Shown: positions 1 through 9,913, counted from the first letter of the stretch. The stretch: DNA of 64,000 nt from Arenibacter aquaticus (GCF_003957295.1 NZ_RQPJ01000005.1:244282-308281), one strand, 5' to 3'. A program made the numbers and translations. The notes: generated from the letters alone by a model not told the origin.

Positions 1-488
1 CAGGCCATCCTTTTCGGTTCTTCACTTTGGCAACCGTTGGCCTGGATCAGGTAGCCAGATTGCGTACCGTGGTGTTACGCCATGTTTCAGAAGACTTAAA
101 ACTTACATTCTATACAGACAGGCGCTCAAAAAAAATTACCCATATTAAAGAAAACAAAAGGGTAAGTCTACTAATGTACCATCCAACCAAAATGTTTCAG
201 ATAAAGATTCTGGGAACAGCTACCTACAAGGATGATGAGGACACCAAGAAAAAGTACTATGAGCAGCTAGACCCCAAGGCAAAAAGACAATACACCACCA
301 GCAGATCTCCTGGCAGCAACCTTATTCATCCAGACCATCTGGAATACCTAAATGAGGAAAACCATTTTTGCACGGTAGAGATCACTCCCTACAAAATAGA
401 ATTCCTAAAGTTGAGCCAACCCCATCACACTAGGGTGCGCTTTTCTAAAGTGGGCGCAGAATGGGAGAGTGAATATTTGGTACCATAA
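1..488 (+). CDS. Pyridoxamine 5'-phosphate oxidase-like flavoprotein (5' end outside window)
   Basis: The reading frame is open from the left edge (first full codon at base 3), so the true start lies upstream; the TTG at 27 is internal. The visible 162 residues have the split-barrel FMN-binding pattern of the PNPOx family: HPFRFFTLATVG at the start, then RTVVLRHV, FYTDRRSKK and VSLLMYHP. The family includes PLP-forming PdxH and many FMN or heme enzymes of unknown substrate. The C-terminus ends in ESEYLVP and lacks the RLxP-type tail usual in PdxH, so I do not call it pdxH. It converges on the decarboxylase gene with a 28-bp gap. Family assignment is fairly sure; the substrate is unknown. Confidence 0.75.
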   Translation, partial: GHPFRFFTLATVGLDQVARLRTVVLRHVSEDLKLTFYTDRRSKKITHIKENKRVSLLMYHPTKMFQIKILGTATYKDDEDTKKKYYEQLDPKAKRQYTTSRSPGSNLIHPDHLEYLNEENHFCTVEITPYKIEFLKLSQPHHTRVRFSKVGAEWESEYLVP

Positions 489-516
489 CACCTATCACCT
501 TCCCTTATTATCCACT

Positions 517-1893
517 TTATTTCATTGAGTCCAAGATCATTTCAATATCCTTTTCTGTAGTATCCGGGTTAATAAAACAGAAGCGGGCAACCGTTTCATA
601 AACACCCTCGTTCTTATACTTGGTAGGGGTTACCAAGGCAAAACCCTCCCTATGGTTTTTATAGGTCCAATTGGTATACTCCTCTGGAGACCATCCCTTT
701 CTCCTAAACAGCACACAAGAAAGACTGGGCTCCCTGACCAACTCCACACAGGGGTGGTCCTGTATTATGGATGCTGCAGAATTTGCCAAGGCTATACCTT
801 GGTCCACTGCCCATGAATATTTATCTGTACCATGCATGGCCAAGGAAAACCAGAGCGGCAAACCCCTTACCCGACGCGTTAATTGAATTTGATAGTCCGA
901 AGGATTAAAACCAACAGCCCCTTCGTCCTTAAAAATATCCAAATAAGATCCTTCCTGAGAATGGGCCTCCTTGGCCAAGTCCGGATTTTTATACAATATT
1001 GCCCCACAATCATAAGGCGAAAAAAGCCATTTGTGCGGATCAATGGTGATACTATCCGCTCTTTCTATGCCCTTAAACAAATGTCGGACAGTTTTGGAAG
1101 CTAAGGCCCCTCCCCCATAGGCCGCATCTACATGGAACCATAATTTATGGGCTTCACAGGTTTCCGCAATACCATTTAAATCATCTATTATTCCTGCATT
1201 AGTGGTGCCTCCGGTTCCTACAACAGCGAACAGCCTTTCTCTTTCTTGCTTGCCCAAGCCTTCTATTTTATTCCTTAGGGCTGCAGCCGTTAAGCGATCT
1301 TCGGTCTCCACCAAAAGCACATCACAGTCTATGACCTTGGCCATTGACTTTACAGATGAATGGGCTCCCGAAGAAGTAATTATAAGTCCTTTTCTATTTT
1401 CGTTCATGGGATTCTTGCGCCAATTTTCCCGTGCCGTGACCATGGCCGATAAATTGGCCGCAGTTCCTCCACTTGTAAAAACCCCAAAAGAACCAGAGGG
1501 CATCCCAGTTAGGGACACCAACCATTTCATGGCTTCATTTTCACAGAAAATGCCGCCGGCACCTTCCATCCAATACGCCCCGTGAATACTAGAGGCCGAG
1601 GTCACCAAATCGAACATTACAGCAGCCCTGGTAGGTGAAGCGGGAACAAAGGCCAAATGCCGCGGATGATCAATGGGTACTGTAGCTTTAATAAGTACAT
1701 CCTTAAAAAGCTGAAAGGCCTTTTCCCCTCCTATACCTTCAGGGGTTACCGTATCCCCTACCAAAGCTTTTAACTCTACTTCTCTCTTGGGCTTACCCAA
1801 TTCCGGCGCTGGGTGGGTAATACGCCCAATGGCATATTTCATGACATCCAAGGTCATTTCTACCATATCAAAATCTACTTTATGCATGGACAT
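517..1893 (-). CDS. Pyridoxal-dependent (group II) amino acid decarboxylase
   Basis: The 458-residue product has the fold-type I PLP layout of group II decarboxylases (aromatic amino acid, glutamate or diaminobutyrate decarboxylases). TSGGTAANLSAM is the phosphate-binding region, HVDAAYGGGAL carries the aspartate that pairs with the PLP pyridine nitrogen, and SITIDPHKWLF contains the Schiff-base lysine. Length is normal for the family. Substrate cannot be read from sequence; aromatic L-amino acids or a related acid are plausible. It lies 78 bp downstream of bshC on the same strand and may be cotranscribed. The ATG at 1893 is used; a second ATG two codons later is an equally possible start. 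Confidence 0.85.
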   Translation of the reverse strand: MSMHKVDFDMVEMTLDVMKYAIGRITHPAPELGKPKREVELKALVGDTVTPEGIGGEKAFQLFKDVLIKATVPIDHPRHLAFVPASPTRAAVMFDLVTSASSIHGAYWMEGAGGIFCENEAMKWLVSLTGMPSGSFGVFTSGGTAANLSAMVTARENWRKNPMNENRKGLIITSSGAHSSVKSMAKVIDCDVLLVETEDRLTAAALRNKIEGLGKQERERLFAVVGTGGTTNAGIIDDLNGIAETCEAHKLWFHVDAAYGGGALASKTVRHLFKGIERADSITIDPHKWLFSPYDCGAILYKNPDLAKEAHSQEGSYLDIFKDEGAVGFNPSDYQIQLTRRVRGLPLWFSLAMHGTDKYSWAVDQGIALANSAASIIQDHPCVELVREPSLSCVLFRRKGWSPEEYTNWTYKNHREGFALVTPTKYKNEGVYETVARFCFINPDTTEKDIEMILDSMK

Positions 1894-1971
1894 AGGATCT
1901 GTTTTTTAGGTGTTAAAAATAAGGTTTGAAATAGTAAAGGACTCCACTCCCAATCAAGGGCAAAACCGGAG

Positions 1972-3573
1972 CTATTCCATTTCTATAATGGTAAAATCTC
2001 CAGAAAGGGGCTTTAAGGCCTTCATTAAGTTTGGTATCAGCCGCTGACCATACTCCAAATAAAGCTCGGAAAAATTAAGGTTTCGCTCTTGTAGGGATTG
2101 GCCGGGAAAAAGCTGATTCTGAATATCGGTCATTCTTGACACTTGGTCCCTAAGCTTTCTTTTTTGCGCTTTCAACAGTCTTTTTTCCAGTTTATCCAAA
2201 CCTTTTAACTGCTTAACCTCCTGAGCTTTTACAGCCCCTAAAAAAGATGCGTCTGTTTGGGATGCCAACTCATATAAATCCTTGAACTGATCTGTTAAAC
2301 ACTTTCTTTGCGCAGACAAATCTATATCGATATTGGAAATTTCCCGAATCTTTTTATTAATAAAACTGCTTTGTTTCAAAAAAAGATCGGATAACCCAAT
2401 ATTCATTTTCTGAAGTTTCTCCTTCTGCTTTCCTGTTATCACCAAGGCCGAATTTCGCAATAACAGAACTGGAAAAGCCACTTTCATTGCCATAAACATT
2501 TCCTTCAATTGCAACCAATAGGCCAATTCGCCACCACCGCCAATATAGCAAAGGTTTGGAAGAATAACTTCCTGATATAGCGGCCTGGTCACAACATTTG
2601 GAGAAAAACGTTCCGGGTGTTTTGCCAACTCATCCAGTATAGCCTCCTTACTAAAAGATATATTGGTGTCGTTTACATAATACATACCATCCCGCTCTAC
2701 TATACGTTCACGGACTCCATCTATCAAATAGAAATAATTTATCTCCCTAGGATTCACCTGAATACCATAGTTTTCGGATAAGGTTTGAAGTTGACCAATA
2801 GTAGAGGAAACATTTTTAAACGACTTGTTTTCCAACAAATCTTTCTCTACATAGGGAACCAGCAACTGCTTTAGCTCAGGATTGTTCCCATCCAAAATCA
2901 CCAAACCGTATTCCCCAAATAATTCGTTGGCCAAATACCGAGTAGCCTCTGTAAGATTATCGTGTTCCAGATAAGCCTTTTTAAACAATTCCCTTAACCT
3001 ATTGGCATTGACACTATTCCCCATTTCATTGGAAAAAGCATCATAAATAGCCTCCAAACCATCTGTAGACAAAGGACCTACTGCCCCAGAAACCTCCTTG
3101 TTCCATTGCAATTTTTTACCCTTGTAATTAAAATAATTTATCTCATCAAAATCGTGATCCTCTGTCGCCATCCAATATATGGGCACAAAATTACTCTCCG
3201 GGTTGGAAAATTTAAGCTGTTTGGTGAGATTAATGGTCGATATAATTTTGTACAAAAAATATAAGGGCCCAGTAAATAAATTTAATTGATGCCCCGTTAC
3301 CACGGTAAAAGTAGAGGATTCCTGCAGTAGGGAAATATTTACTTTTGTATTCCCGGACATCTGAATCCCTTTATACTGATCCCCAAGCACTGTGTACAAA
3401 ACCTTTCTATGGGTGTCTGGAAAACTTTGCTTAACCGCTATCTGCTCTTTAAACTGTTCTATACCCGGAAGCCTTTCGTAAAAAGGTTGCAGGGAATCTT
3501 TGCCCTCTAGATAATCACAAATTAAATCTGAAAAATAACCGGTATTTTTAAAGGGTATGCTTTCAACTTCCAT
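1972..3573 (-). CDS. bshC: Bacillithiol biosynthesis cysteine-adding enzyme BshC
   Basis: BshC adds cysteine to glucosaminyl-malate in the last step of bacillithiol synthesis, the low-molecular-weight thiol of Firmicutes and many Bacteroidota. The 533-residue protein has the family's N-terminal nucleotidyltransferase-like core with TVVTGHQLNLFTGPLYFLYK and FVPIYWMATEDHDFDEIN, then NLCYIGGGGELAYWLQLK, and a C-terminal coiled-coil rich in Lys, Arg and Gln around residues 430-500. Length matches the family (about 530). The other bsh genes are not in the window. It is read away from the M14 peptidase gene, from which a 198-bp region separates it. Confidence 0.93.
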   Translation of the reverse strand: MEVESIPFKNTGYFSDLICDYLEGKDSLQPFYERLPGIEQFKEQIAVKQSFPDTHRKVLYTVLGDQYKGIQMSGNTKVNISLLQESSTFTVVTGHQLNLFTGPLYFLYKIISTINLTKQLKFSNPESNFVPIYWMATEDHDFDEINYFNYKGKKLQWNKEVSGAVGPLSTDGLEAIYDAFSNEMGNSVNANRLRELFKKAYLEHDNLTEATRYLANELFGEYGLVILDGNNPELKQLLVPYVEKDLLENKSFKNVSSTIGQLQTLSENYGIQVNPREINYFYLIDGVRERIVERDGMYYVNDTNISFSKEAILDELAKHPERFSPNVVTRPLYQEVILPNLCYIGGGGELAYWLQLKEMFMAMKVAFPVLLLRNSALVITGKQKEKLQKMNIGLSDLFLKQSSFINKKIREISNIDIDLSAQRKCLTDQFKDLYELASQTDASFLGAVKAQEVKQLKGLDKLEKRLLKAQKRKLRDQVSRMTDIQNQLFPGQSLQERNLNFSELYLEYGQRLIPNLMKALKPLSGDFTIIEME

Positions 3574-3683
3574 AAAAAATTGGTAATAGGGGCGTAAAGA
3601 TAAAATTATCCCCTTTTTCTAATCCCAAAAATACGTTAAGAAGTTTAATTTTCCATTGTTCAAAAATTTTATTAGGATCCAGG

Positions 3684-3752
3684 ATGTTGAAATTCATTGC
3701 TGCACTTTTTATCATTTCTATTATATCGTCAATATTCCTTAGATTTGATTAA
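3684..3752 (+). CDS. Possible 22-residue hydrophobic peptide
   Basis: A short ATG frame encodes MLKFIAALFIISIISSIFLR-FD, which would form a single membrane helix with charged ends. An AGG triplet sits directly before the ATG. It ends 19 bp before the M14 peptidase start. A TAnnTTTG match at 3740-3747 lies inside its 3' end, so peptide and promoter cannot easily both be read as independent signals. It may be chance in A+T-rich DNA; no homologue is known to me. Confidence 0.15.
   Translation: MLKFIAALFIISIISSIFLRFD
3740..3747 (+). promoter_or_regulatory. Candidate -7 promoter element (TAGATTTG)
   Basis: TAGATTTG matches the Bacteroidetes -7 consensus TAnnTTTG and lies 24 bp upstream of the M14 peptidase ATG. 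I see no TTG at the usual 17-23 bp upstream, so support is from the -7 element only. Confidence 0.35.
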
Positions 3753-3771
3753 AACCTAAGATTCCAGTTCT

Positions 3772-6228
3772 ATGAAAAAATTTCTACCCGTCATTACTTT
3801 TCTTGCCAGTGCCATCGGGTTATCCCAATCCATAAAGTCCCCATCTGAATTCTTAGGTTATGAATTGGGGTCAGAGTTTAGCAGACACCATCAAGTGGTG
3901 GACTATTACTATCACCTGAAGGAAAATGCCCCCGAACGCGTTAAACTGGTGGAATACGGGAAAACCAATGAGAGAAGGCCCTTGATACTGGCCTATGTTT
4001 CCTCGGCCAAAAATATAGCCCAACTGGAATCTATAAGAACCGAGCACCTTAAAAACACTCTAGGCAAAGGCTCCCCCACCAAGGCAATAGTTTGGCTAAG
4101 CTATAACGTACACGGCAATGAGAGCGTAAGCACAGAAGCCTCAATGCAGACCATATACGAACTACTAACCAGTAAATCCTCCTATTTGGAGAATACGGTT
4201 GTTATTATAGACCCTTGTGTTAATCCGGACGGCAGGGACCGTTATGTTAACTGGTACAATCAATTTAAAAACACCCCCAACAACATAGACCCCAACAGCA
4301 AGGAACATCACGAGGGCTGGCTAAACGGCAGGAGCAATCACTATATGTTCGACCTGAATAGGGATTGGGCTTGGCTCACCCAAGTAGAGAGTCGGCAACG
4401 TATAAAAATCTATAACCAATGGCTGCCCCATATTCATGTAGATTTTCATGAGCAAGGCGTAAACAACCCTTATTATTTTGCGCCGGCGGCAGAGCCTTTT
4501 CATGAGGTTGTAACCAATTTTCAACGCGAATTCCAAGGCACTATAGGAAAAAACCATGCGAAATACTTTGACGAAAACGGCTGGTTTTACTTTACCAAAG
4601 AAGTGTTTGACCTTTTGTACCCCAGTTATGGCGACACCTACCCAACCTATAATGGGGGTATAGGCATGACCTATGAACAAGGAGGCAGTGGCCGGGCAGG
4701 ACTGGGGGTCATGACCATTATTGGTGACACCCTTACCCTGCACGACCGTATTGCCCATCACCTCACTACCGGCCTATCTACTATAGAAGTAGCAACCATG
4801 AATACCAACAAATTAAACAAGGAGTTTAAAAAATTCTACCAAGAGAAAGATTACAAATACAAAAGCTATATTCTCAACGGGCAAGCAGATAAAATAAATG
4901 CGCTGACCTCCTTACTTCAGGCACATGACATTAAGTATGGATGGGCACAAGAAGGCCTGGCAAAGGGCTACCACTATGGCTCAGGTAAATTGGGCACCCT
5001 TAAGACCACGACAAATAGCCTTGTAGTCTCTACCGATCAGCCCAAAGGAACCTTGGTAAAAGTACTAATGGAACCCAAAACCAAATTAACGGATTCCCTA
5101 ACCTATGACATTACCGCATGGTCCCTACCCTATGCCTATGGCCTGCAAGCCATTGCCTCCCAAAGCTTGGTTAAGACAAATCCAATTGGCCAGGACCGCA
5201 TTCCCCACACCAGCCAAGGTCCACTTTCCAAAGCGGCATATGCCTTTGTCTGCGATTGGGCCAGCATGGAAGATGCCCGTTTCTTAACAGCCTTACTGAA
5301 AGATAAAATCCGGGTACGCTTTGCCCAGAAACCGTTCAGTATTGAAAGTAAAAAGTTTGACAGGGGCAGTTTGATCATTACCAAAGGGGACAACAAAAAC
5401 CATAAAAATTTTATTGAAAGCTTAACGAGGATAGCTTATGAACACAAGGTAGACCTAACAGCTTCCAGTACTGGATTTGTAGACAAGGGAAAGGATTTTG
5501 GCTCCAGTTATGTTCCTTTAATTTCCGATTACAAAATAGCCATATTGTCTGGCGAACCCACCAACACATTGCAGTTTGGAGAAATATGGCATTTTTTTGA
5601 ACAGCAATTGAAATATCCGGTCACCATATTGGACACAGAATATTACAATCATATAAGCTTAAGCGACTATGATATCCTTATCCTGCCCAATGGTTGGTAT
5701 ACAGAATTTATGAGCGAAAGTAAATTAAGTGGTTTAAAAGACTTTGTGAAAAATGGAGGAAAATTAATTGCCCTGCAAGGAGCCATCAAGGGTTTAAAAG
5801 GTGAAAATGGCTTTACCATCAAAGAAAAGAAAATAAAAACAGACAGTTTGGAAAACATACTTCCTTATGAAGAGGCCGAGCGCGAAGACATTAAGAATGC
5901 TATAACAGGTGCTATTTTTAAAGCCAAGGTAGATCCAACCCACCCTTTGGCCTACGGATATGGAGACCATTATTTCACTCTTAAATTAAGTACTAATGCG
6001 TTTGAAAAATTAACTACCGGAACTGTGGCATATTTAAACGGGGACAGCAATCCTATTTCTGGTTTTGCCGGGAGTAAAGCCAAGAAAAAAGTAGCAAACA
6101 CCCTTATTTTTGGAGTAGAAGAATACGGTAATGGACAGGTTGTTTATATGGTAGACAACCCCCTTTTTAGAGGATTTTGGGAGAACGGAAAACTATTTTT
6201 CGTGAATGCCCTCTTTATGGTGCAATAA
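3772..6228 (+). CDS. Exported M14-family zinc carboxypeptidase
   Basis: The 818-residue protein begins with a Sec-type signal (MKKFLPVITFLASAIGLSQS). The M14 peptidase domain follows at roughly residues 30-350: H114 and E117 in YNVHGNESVS are the first zinc ligands, NPDGRDR (from residue 151) is the substrate-carboxylate region, and H226 in HIHVDFHEQG is the likely third zinc ligand. The remaining 450 residues form a long C-terminal region typical of large Bacteroidota M14 proteins. Around residues 580-700 it has a class I glutamine amidotransferase-like look (YKIAILSGEP, YDILILPNGWY, LKDFVKNGGKLIALQG) without an obvious catalytic cysteine. It probably acts in the periplasm or at the cell surface on peptides. 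Confidence 0.88.
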   Translation: MKKFLPVITFLASAIGLSQSIKSPSEFLGYELGSEFSRHHQVVDYYYHLKENAPERVKLVEYGKTNERRPLILAYVSSAKNIAQLESIRTEHLKNTLGKGSPTKAIVWLSYNVHGNESVSTEASMQTIYELLTSKSSYLENTVVIIDPCVNPDGRDRYVNWYNQFKNTPNNIDPNSKEHHEGWLNGRSNHYMFDLNRDWAWLTQVESRQRIKIYNQWLPHIHVDFHEQGVNNPYYFAPAAEPFHEVVTNFQREFQGTIGKNHAKYFDENGWFYFTKEVFDLLYPSYGDTYPTYNGGIGMTYEQGGSGRAGLGVMTIIGDTLTLHDRIAHHLTTGLSTIEVATMNTNKLNKEFKKFYQEKDYKYKSYILNGQADKINALTSLLQAHDIKYGWAQEGLAKGYHYGSGKLGTLKTTTNSLVVSTDQPKGTLVKVLMEPKTKLTDSLTYDITAWSLPYAYGLQAIASQSLVKTNPIGQDRIPHTSQGPLSKAAYAFVCDWASMEDARFLTALLKDKIRVRFAQKPFSIESKKFDRGSLIITKGDNKNHKNFIESLTRIAYEHKVDLTASSTGFVDKGKDFGSSYVPLISDYKIAILSGEPTNTLQFGEIWHFFEQQLKYPVTILDTEYYNHISLSDYDILILPNGWYTEFMSESKLSGLKDFVKNGGKLIALQGAIKGLKGENGFTIKEKKIKTDSLENILPYEEAEREDIKNAITGAIFKAKVDPTHPLAYGYGDHYFTLKLSTNAFEKLTTGTVAYLNGDSNPISGFAGSKAKKKVANTLIFGVEEYGNGQVVYMVDNPLFRGFWENGKLFFVNALFMVQ

Positions 6229-6283
6229 AAATAAAATATCATTTGGATAGGATATGAATAACTTACTAAACACAGTATTTTAG

Positions 6284-6736
6284 ATGGAAAATATATTTAA
6301 GGAAGAAGTAGTTGCCAAAGTAATTGATCGCATCAACCAATTAAGTCCAAAAAGCACCCCGGAATGGGGCAAAATGAACGTAGCCCAAATGCTAGCACAC
6401 TGCAACGTTCCCTATGAAATGGTCTATACCGACAAACACCCCAAACCAAAGGGACTTATGAAACTGATGCTCAAACTTTTTGTAAAAAAATCAGTAGTCA
6501 GTGAAAAACCCTATAAAAAAAATAGTAGAACTGCACCTGCATTTTTAATCATTGATGAAAGGGACTTTGAAAAAGAAAGAAAGCGACTCATAGACCACCT
6601 AAAAAAAACACAGGAACTTGGGGAAGCGCACTTCCACAACAAGGAGTCACATTCCTTTGGCCCCCTCACCAAAGAAGAATGGAACAATCTCTTTTACAAA
6701 CACCTTAACCACCATTTGGTACAATTTAGGGTATAG
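6284..6736 (+). CDS. DUF1569 family protein (DinB-like fold)
   Basis: This 150-residue cytosolic protein resembles the DUF1569 family, related to DinB/YfiT four-helix proteins. The recognisable stretches are WGKMNVAQMLAHCNVPYE near residue 40 and LTKEEWNNLFYKHLNHHLVQFRV at the C-terminus. Histidines at the ends of these helices (AHC and KHLNHH) sit where DinB-fold proteins bind a metal. Function is unknown. It lies 55 bp after the M14 peptidase gene on the same strand. Confidence 0.75.
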   Translation: MENIFKEEVVAKVIDRINQLSPKSTPEWGKMNVAQMLAHCNVPYEMVYTDKHPKPKGLMKLMLKLFVKKSVVSEKPYKKNSRTAPAFLIIDERDFEKERKRLIDHLKKTQELGEAHFHNKESHSFGPLTKEEWNNLFYKHLNHHLVQFRV

Positions 6737-6836
6737 GCACGATAACCAATAAGCAAACCCCTCCCTTGATATCCCTCCCCCAACCACAATCCCTGAATTG
6801 TTCAAAAAAAATATTATCAATGTGAATAATATTCAA

Positions 6837-6844
6837 TATTTTTG
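6837..6844 (+). promoter_or_regulatory. Candidate -7 promoter element (TATTTTTG)
   Basis: TATTTTTG fits TAnnTTTG and lies 51 bp upstream of the GH20 lipoprotein ATG. It overlaps an in-frame TTG at 6842, which supports using the downstream ATG rather than that TTG as the start. No well-spaced TTG is seen upstream. Confidence 0.4.
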
Positions 6845-6895
6845 CCAATTACTAAAACTAACATCATCAAAACATTAGAATTAAAACCAACCTTT

Positions 6896-8995
6896 ATGAA
6901 AAACATTACAGGTCTTTATCTTTTGGTATTCTCCTTCCTACTTTTCTCTTGTTCCCAGAAAGAGTATAAGATGGGCGACTTTAAATTATTGCCCCAACCA
7001 CAGCAGTACAGTATAACGGGAGTGAGTGCTATAACCCATAATGAAACTTTTAAGGTAGACAGCCAAGCGAAAGATCAGCTACCTATTATTAACAAGGAGG
7101 TATTGGATATTAATCCTGACCAAGGTAAGATTTCCATTTCCTATGCCGTAGACAACCAATTGGACACTCCTGCCGAAGGCTACTCCCTAGCCATTTCCGA
7201 CCGCGAAATTAAAATAACCGCAAAGGATGACCAAGGGTTGTTCTATGCTTTCAAAACACTGGAACAAATTGTTCAGGATGCCAAGGACCAAAAGGTGAAC
7301 CTACCGCTTTGCCAAATAAAGGATTTCCCACTATTATCGTATAGATCGGTACATTTGGACGTGAAACATCATTTGGAAAAGACGTCCTATTATTACCAAT
7401 TATTGGATAAACTGGCCAGCTATAAAATTAATGGCATTATCCTGGAAATAGAAGACAAACTAAAATTTAAACGACAACCAGTAATTGCTTCTGAGGACGC
7501 ACTAAGTATAGAGGAATGGAAACAAATAAGTGAATATGCCAAGGAACGCCATATAGAGATAAGCCCATTGGTACAAGGTTTGGGACACGCCTCTTTTATC
7601 CTAAAACACCCCGAATACAAAGAACTACGGGACAATGTTGAGAGTGATTGGGCATTTAATCCCTTGGACCCAAAAACCTATGAGGTGCAGTTTGACCTTT
7701 ATTTGGATGCCATGGAAGCCTTCCCTTACGGAAAATACCTGCATGTTGGGGGTGACGAGGTGCACACTACAGCTAGAGGAAGTAAAGAATCACCATTAAA
7801 ACTTCAATTAATGTGGCTGAACAAGGTTGCCAATTTTGCTGAGGAACATGGAAAAACACCTATTTTTTGGGATGATATGCCGTTAAAACAGGCCGATGTT
7901 TATGCTCCAATGTTCAAAAAAGAAATGACGGAAGAAGAAGTGGATCGGATATGGGCCAATAATGAGCACAAGCTATTGGAGTTTCTGGACATTTTCCCCA
8001 GAAACTGTATTTATATGAGGTGGAATTACGAATCGCCACAGGCAGTAGGAAATATTAAGGCCATGAAATGGTTTACAGACCATGGTATGGAGGTTATGGG
8101 AGCCACTGCGGGCCAGACCAGATGGGTATTGATGCCACAGGAAGAAAGTAATATGGAAAACATTAAATCTTTCGCCCTAAGTTCTATAGAAAGTGGGCTC
8201 AAAGGGTTACTGCTCACCTTATGGGATGACGACTCCCCACATTTTGAGTTATATATGCGCGGTATATTAGCCTTTGCAGAGTACTCATGGGCTGGTGACA
8301 AACGAAGTAAGGATGAGATTAAATCGGCCTTTAGACAACGACAATATGGTTATACCATGGCCGAAGAAAAAAATGCCTTCATTACGAAATTGGAAAAACC
8401 AGTGGCTTTTTGGAAAAATGCACTGCTAAAGAAGAACCAACGTAACTTTCTACATACAATAAACAATCCCCTGGAAGAAGCTGTAATCAATTTTCCGGAC
8501 AAAGACAATACTGGTGCCTGGACTTTGGAGCATGAGGCACGACTTAAGAAAGCCAGCCAAGTATTGAAGACAACAGATAGTATTGCCCAGGCAATAGCAG
8601 ATGCCCGATCTATAGCCTTGAGAAATGACCACAACCTACAGGTCTACGAGCAGGTAAACAAGCTGGCACAATATAGTCCAAAGATATTACTGACACTCAA
8701 AGAATATGACCTGGCTGATAATAGGGAAGAAATAACTGCTGCAGCCGGCAAATTAAAAGATCTGGAATCTGAATTCAACACCATTAGAAAAGAATTGGAG
8801 ACAGTATATGGCAAAACCCGTATTTTAAACAAACCGGATAATTATATTTTGGATCAGGACCACCATGTGCACCTGGCCAATCAGACCAAAAATTTCGACT
8901 GGCAATTTTACGCCGAAATGCTGTTTTTTGAAAAACTTAATAATGAAATGGCGAAGGAAGTTTATATGGAAAATGCCGACCCGCTTAAAAAATAG
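6896..8995 (+). CDS. Glycoside hydrolase family 20 lipoprotein (beta-N-acetylhexosaminidase-like)
   Basis: From the ATG at 6896 the protein is 699 residues and starts with a lipoprotein signal, MKNITGLYLLVFSFLLFSC, with an LFSC lipobox. A longer frame from TTG 6842 would bury this signal, so I reject it. A GH20b-like N-terminal domain (residues about 25-145) is followed by the GH20 barrel. HVGGDEVHT carries the Asp-Glu pair (about D287-E288) that polarises the N-acetyl group and acts as acid/base. The C-terminal 200 residues are helical and Lys/Glu-rich. It likely releases terminal N-acetylhexosamine at the cell surface. No polysaccharide-utilisation genes (SusC/SusD) are adjacent. Confidence 0.85.
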   Translation: MKNITGLYLLVFSFLLFSCSQKEYKMGDFKLLPQPQQYSITGVSAITHNETFKVDSQAKDQLPIINKEVLDINPDQGKISISYAVDNQLDTPAEGYSLAISDREIKITAKDDQGLFYAFKTLEQIVQDAKDQKVNLPLCQIKDFPLLSYRSVHLDVKHHLEKTSYYYQLLDKLASYKINGIILEIEDKLKFKRQPVIASEDALSIEEWKQISEYAKERHIEISPLVQGLGHASFILKHPEYKELRDNVESDWAFNPLDPKTYEVQFDLYLDAMEAFPYGKYLHVGGDEVHTTARGSKESPLKLQLMWLNKVANFAEEHGKTPIFWDDMPLKQADVYAPMFKKEMTEEEVDRIWANNEHKLLEFLDIFPRNCIYMRWNYESPQAVGNIKAMKWFTDHGMEVMGATAGQTRWVLMPQEESNMENIKSFALSSIESGLKGLLLTLWDDDSPHFELYMRGILAFAEYSWAGDKRSKDEIKSAFRQRQYGYTMAEEKNAFITKLEKPVAFWKNALLKKNQRNFLHTINNPLEEAVINFPDKDNTGAWTLEHEARLKKASQVLKTTDSIAQAIADARSIALRNDHNLQVYEQVNKLAQYSPKILLTLKEYDLADNREEITAAAGKLKDLESEFNTIRKELETVYGKTRILNKPDNYILDQDHHVHLANQTKNFDWQFYAEMLFFEKLNNEMAKEVYMENADPLKK

Positions 8996-9143
8996 CTCTT
9001 GTCCTCAGAATCCAAGGTCGTATATAAATGGTGTAAACATGGCAGCGGAAATATCTTCTGCCAATGTTTACCAACCTAGTGTTTATTTAAGTATATTTCG
9101 GTCCTAAAAACCATTATTAAAAACAGGGAAAAGGAGCGCGTAT

Positions 9144-9875
9144 ATGAAAGAGAAAGATGCCACCCGGATAAACAAATTTTTAAGTGAAATGGGGTATTGT
9201 TCGCGTAGGGCTGCGGACAAACTTATTGAACAGGGCAGGGTTACCATCAACGGAAAAGTTCCTGAAATGGGCACCAAAATCACTGTAGACGACGAGGTCC
9301 ACGTAGACGGAAAACTTATTTCTGAAGCAAGGGAGAAACCTATATATATTGCTTTTAACAAACCTATAGGCATAGTATGCACCACGGATACAAGGGTAGA
9401 AAAAGACAATATTATAGATTACATTAACTACCCCAGTCGTATTTTTCCTATTGGAAGATTGGACAAACCCAGTGAAGGCTTAATCCTCTTGACCAATGAC
9501 GGGGATATTGTGAACAAAATCCTAAGGGCCAGAAATAAGCACCAAAAAGAATATATTGTTAAAGTAGACAAGCCCATTACCAAGACCTTTCTTGATAAAA
9601 TGAGCAATGGGGTCCCTATATTGGATCGTGTAACCCGAAAATGTGAAATAGAGAAGATTAGCACCTATCAATTTAAAATAGTCCTAACCCAAGGACTTAA
9701 CCGTCAAATTAGGAGAATGTGCGAATATCTTGGCTATGAAGTAATGGCCCTTAAGCGTATCAGAATTATGAACATATCCTTGGATGTACCTGTTGGAAAA
9801 TGGCGGTATTTATCCAAAGAAGAATTGAGAGAAATAAATGAAATGATCTCAGGTTCCTCTAAGACCCACAATTAG
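9144..9875 (+). CDS. rluF: 23S rRNA pseudouridine(2604) synthase RluF
   Basis: The 243-residue protein has an N-terminal S4 RNA-binding domain (RINKFLSEMGYCSRRAADKLIEQGRV, split here only by description, residues about 8-33) and a RsuA/RluB-type pseudouridine synthase domain. GRLDKPSEGL contains catalytic D107; FNKPIGIVCTTD and LTQGLNRQIRRMCEYLGYEV are the other signature stretches, the latter typical of RluF. It isomerises uridine in 23S rRNA. The gene stands alone between the GH20 gene and the GNAT-nitrilase gene. Confidence 0.88.
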   Translation: MKEKDATRINKFLSEMGYCSRRAADKLIEQGRVTINGKVPEMGTKITVDDEVHVDGKLISEAREKPIYIAFNKPIGIVCTTDTRVEKDNIIDYINYPSRIFPIGRLDKPSEGLILLTNDGDIVNKILRARNKHQKEYIVKVDKPITKTFLDKMSNGVPILDRVTRKCEIEKISTYQFKIVLTQGLNRQIRRMCEYLGYEVMALKRIRIMNISLDVPVGKWRYLSKEELREINEMISGSSKTHN

Positions 9876-9913
9876 CATTTACCCATTATTCACCTCTTAC
9901 TAATCCCAACAGC

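Noticed and set aside
1-488. Naming the left-edge flavoprotein pdxH
   Set aside because: Its C-terminus lacks the RLxP-type ending of PdxH and the start is outside the window.
6842-6895. TTG start extending the GH20 lipoprotein by 18 residues
   Set aside because: It would bury the lipoprotein signal and overlaps the -7 element.
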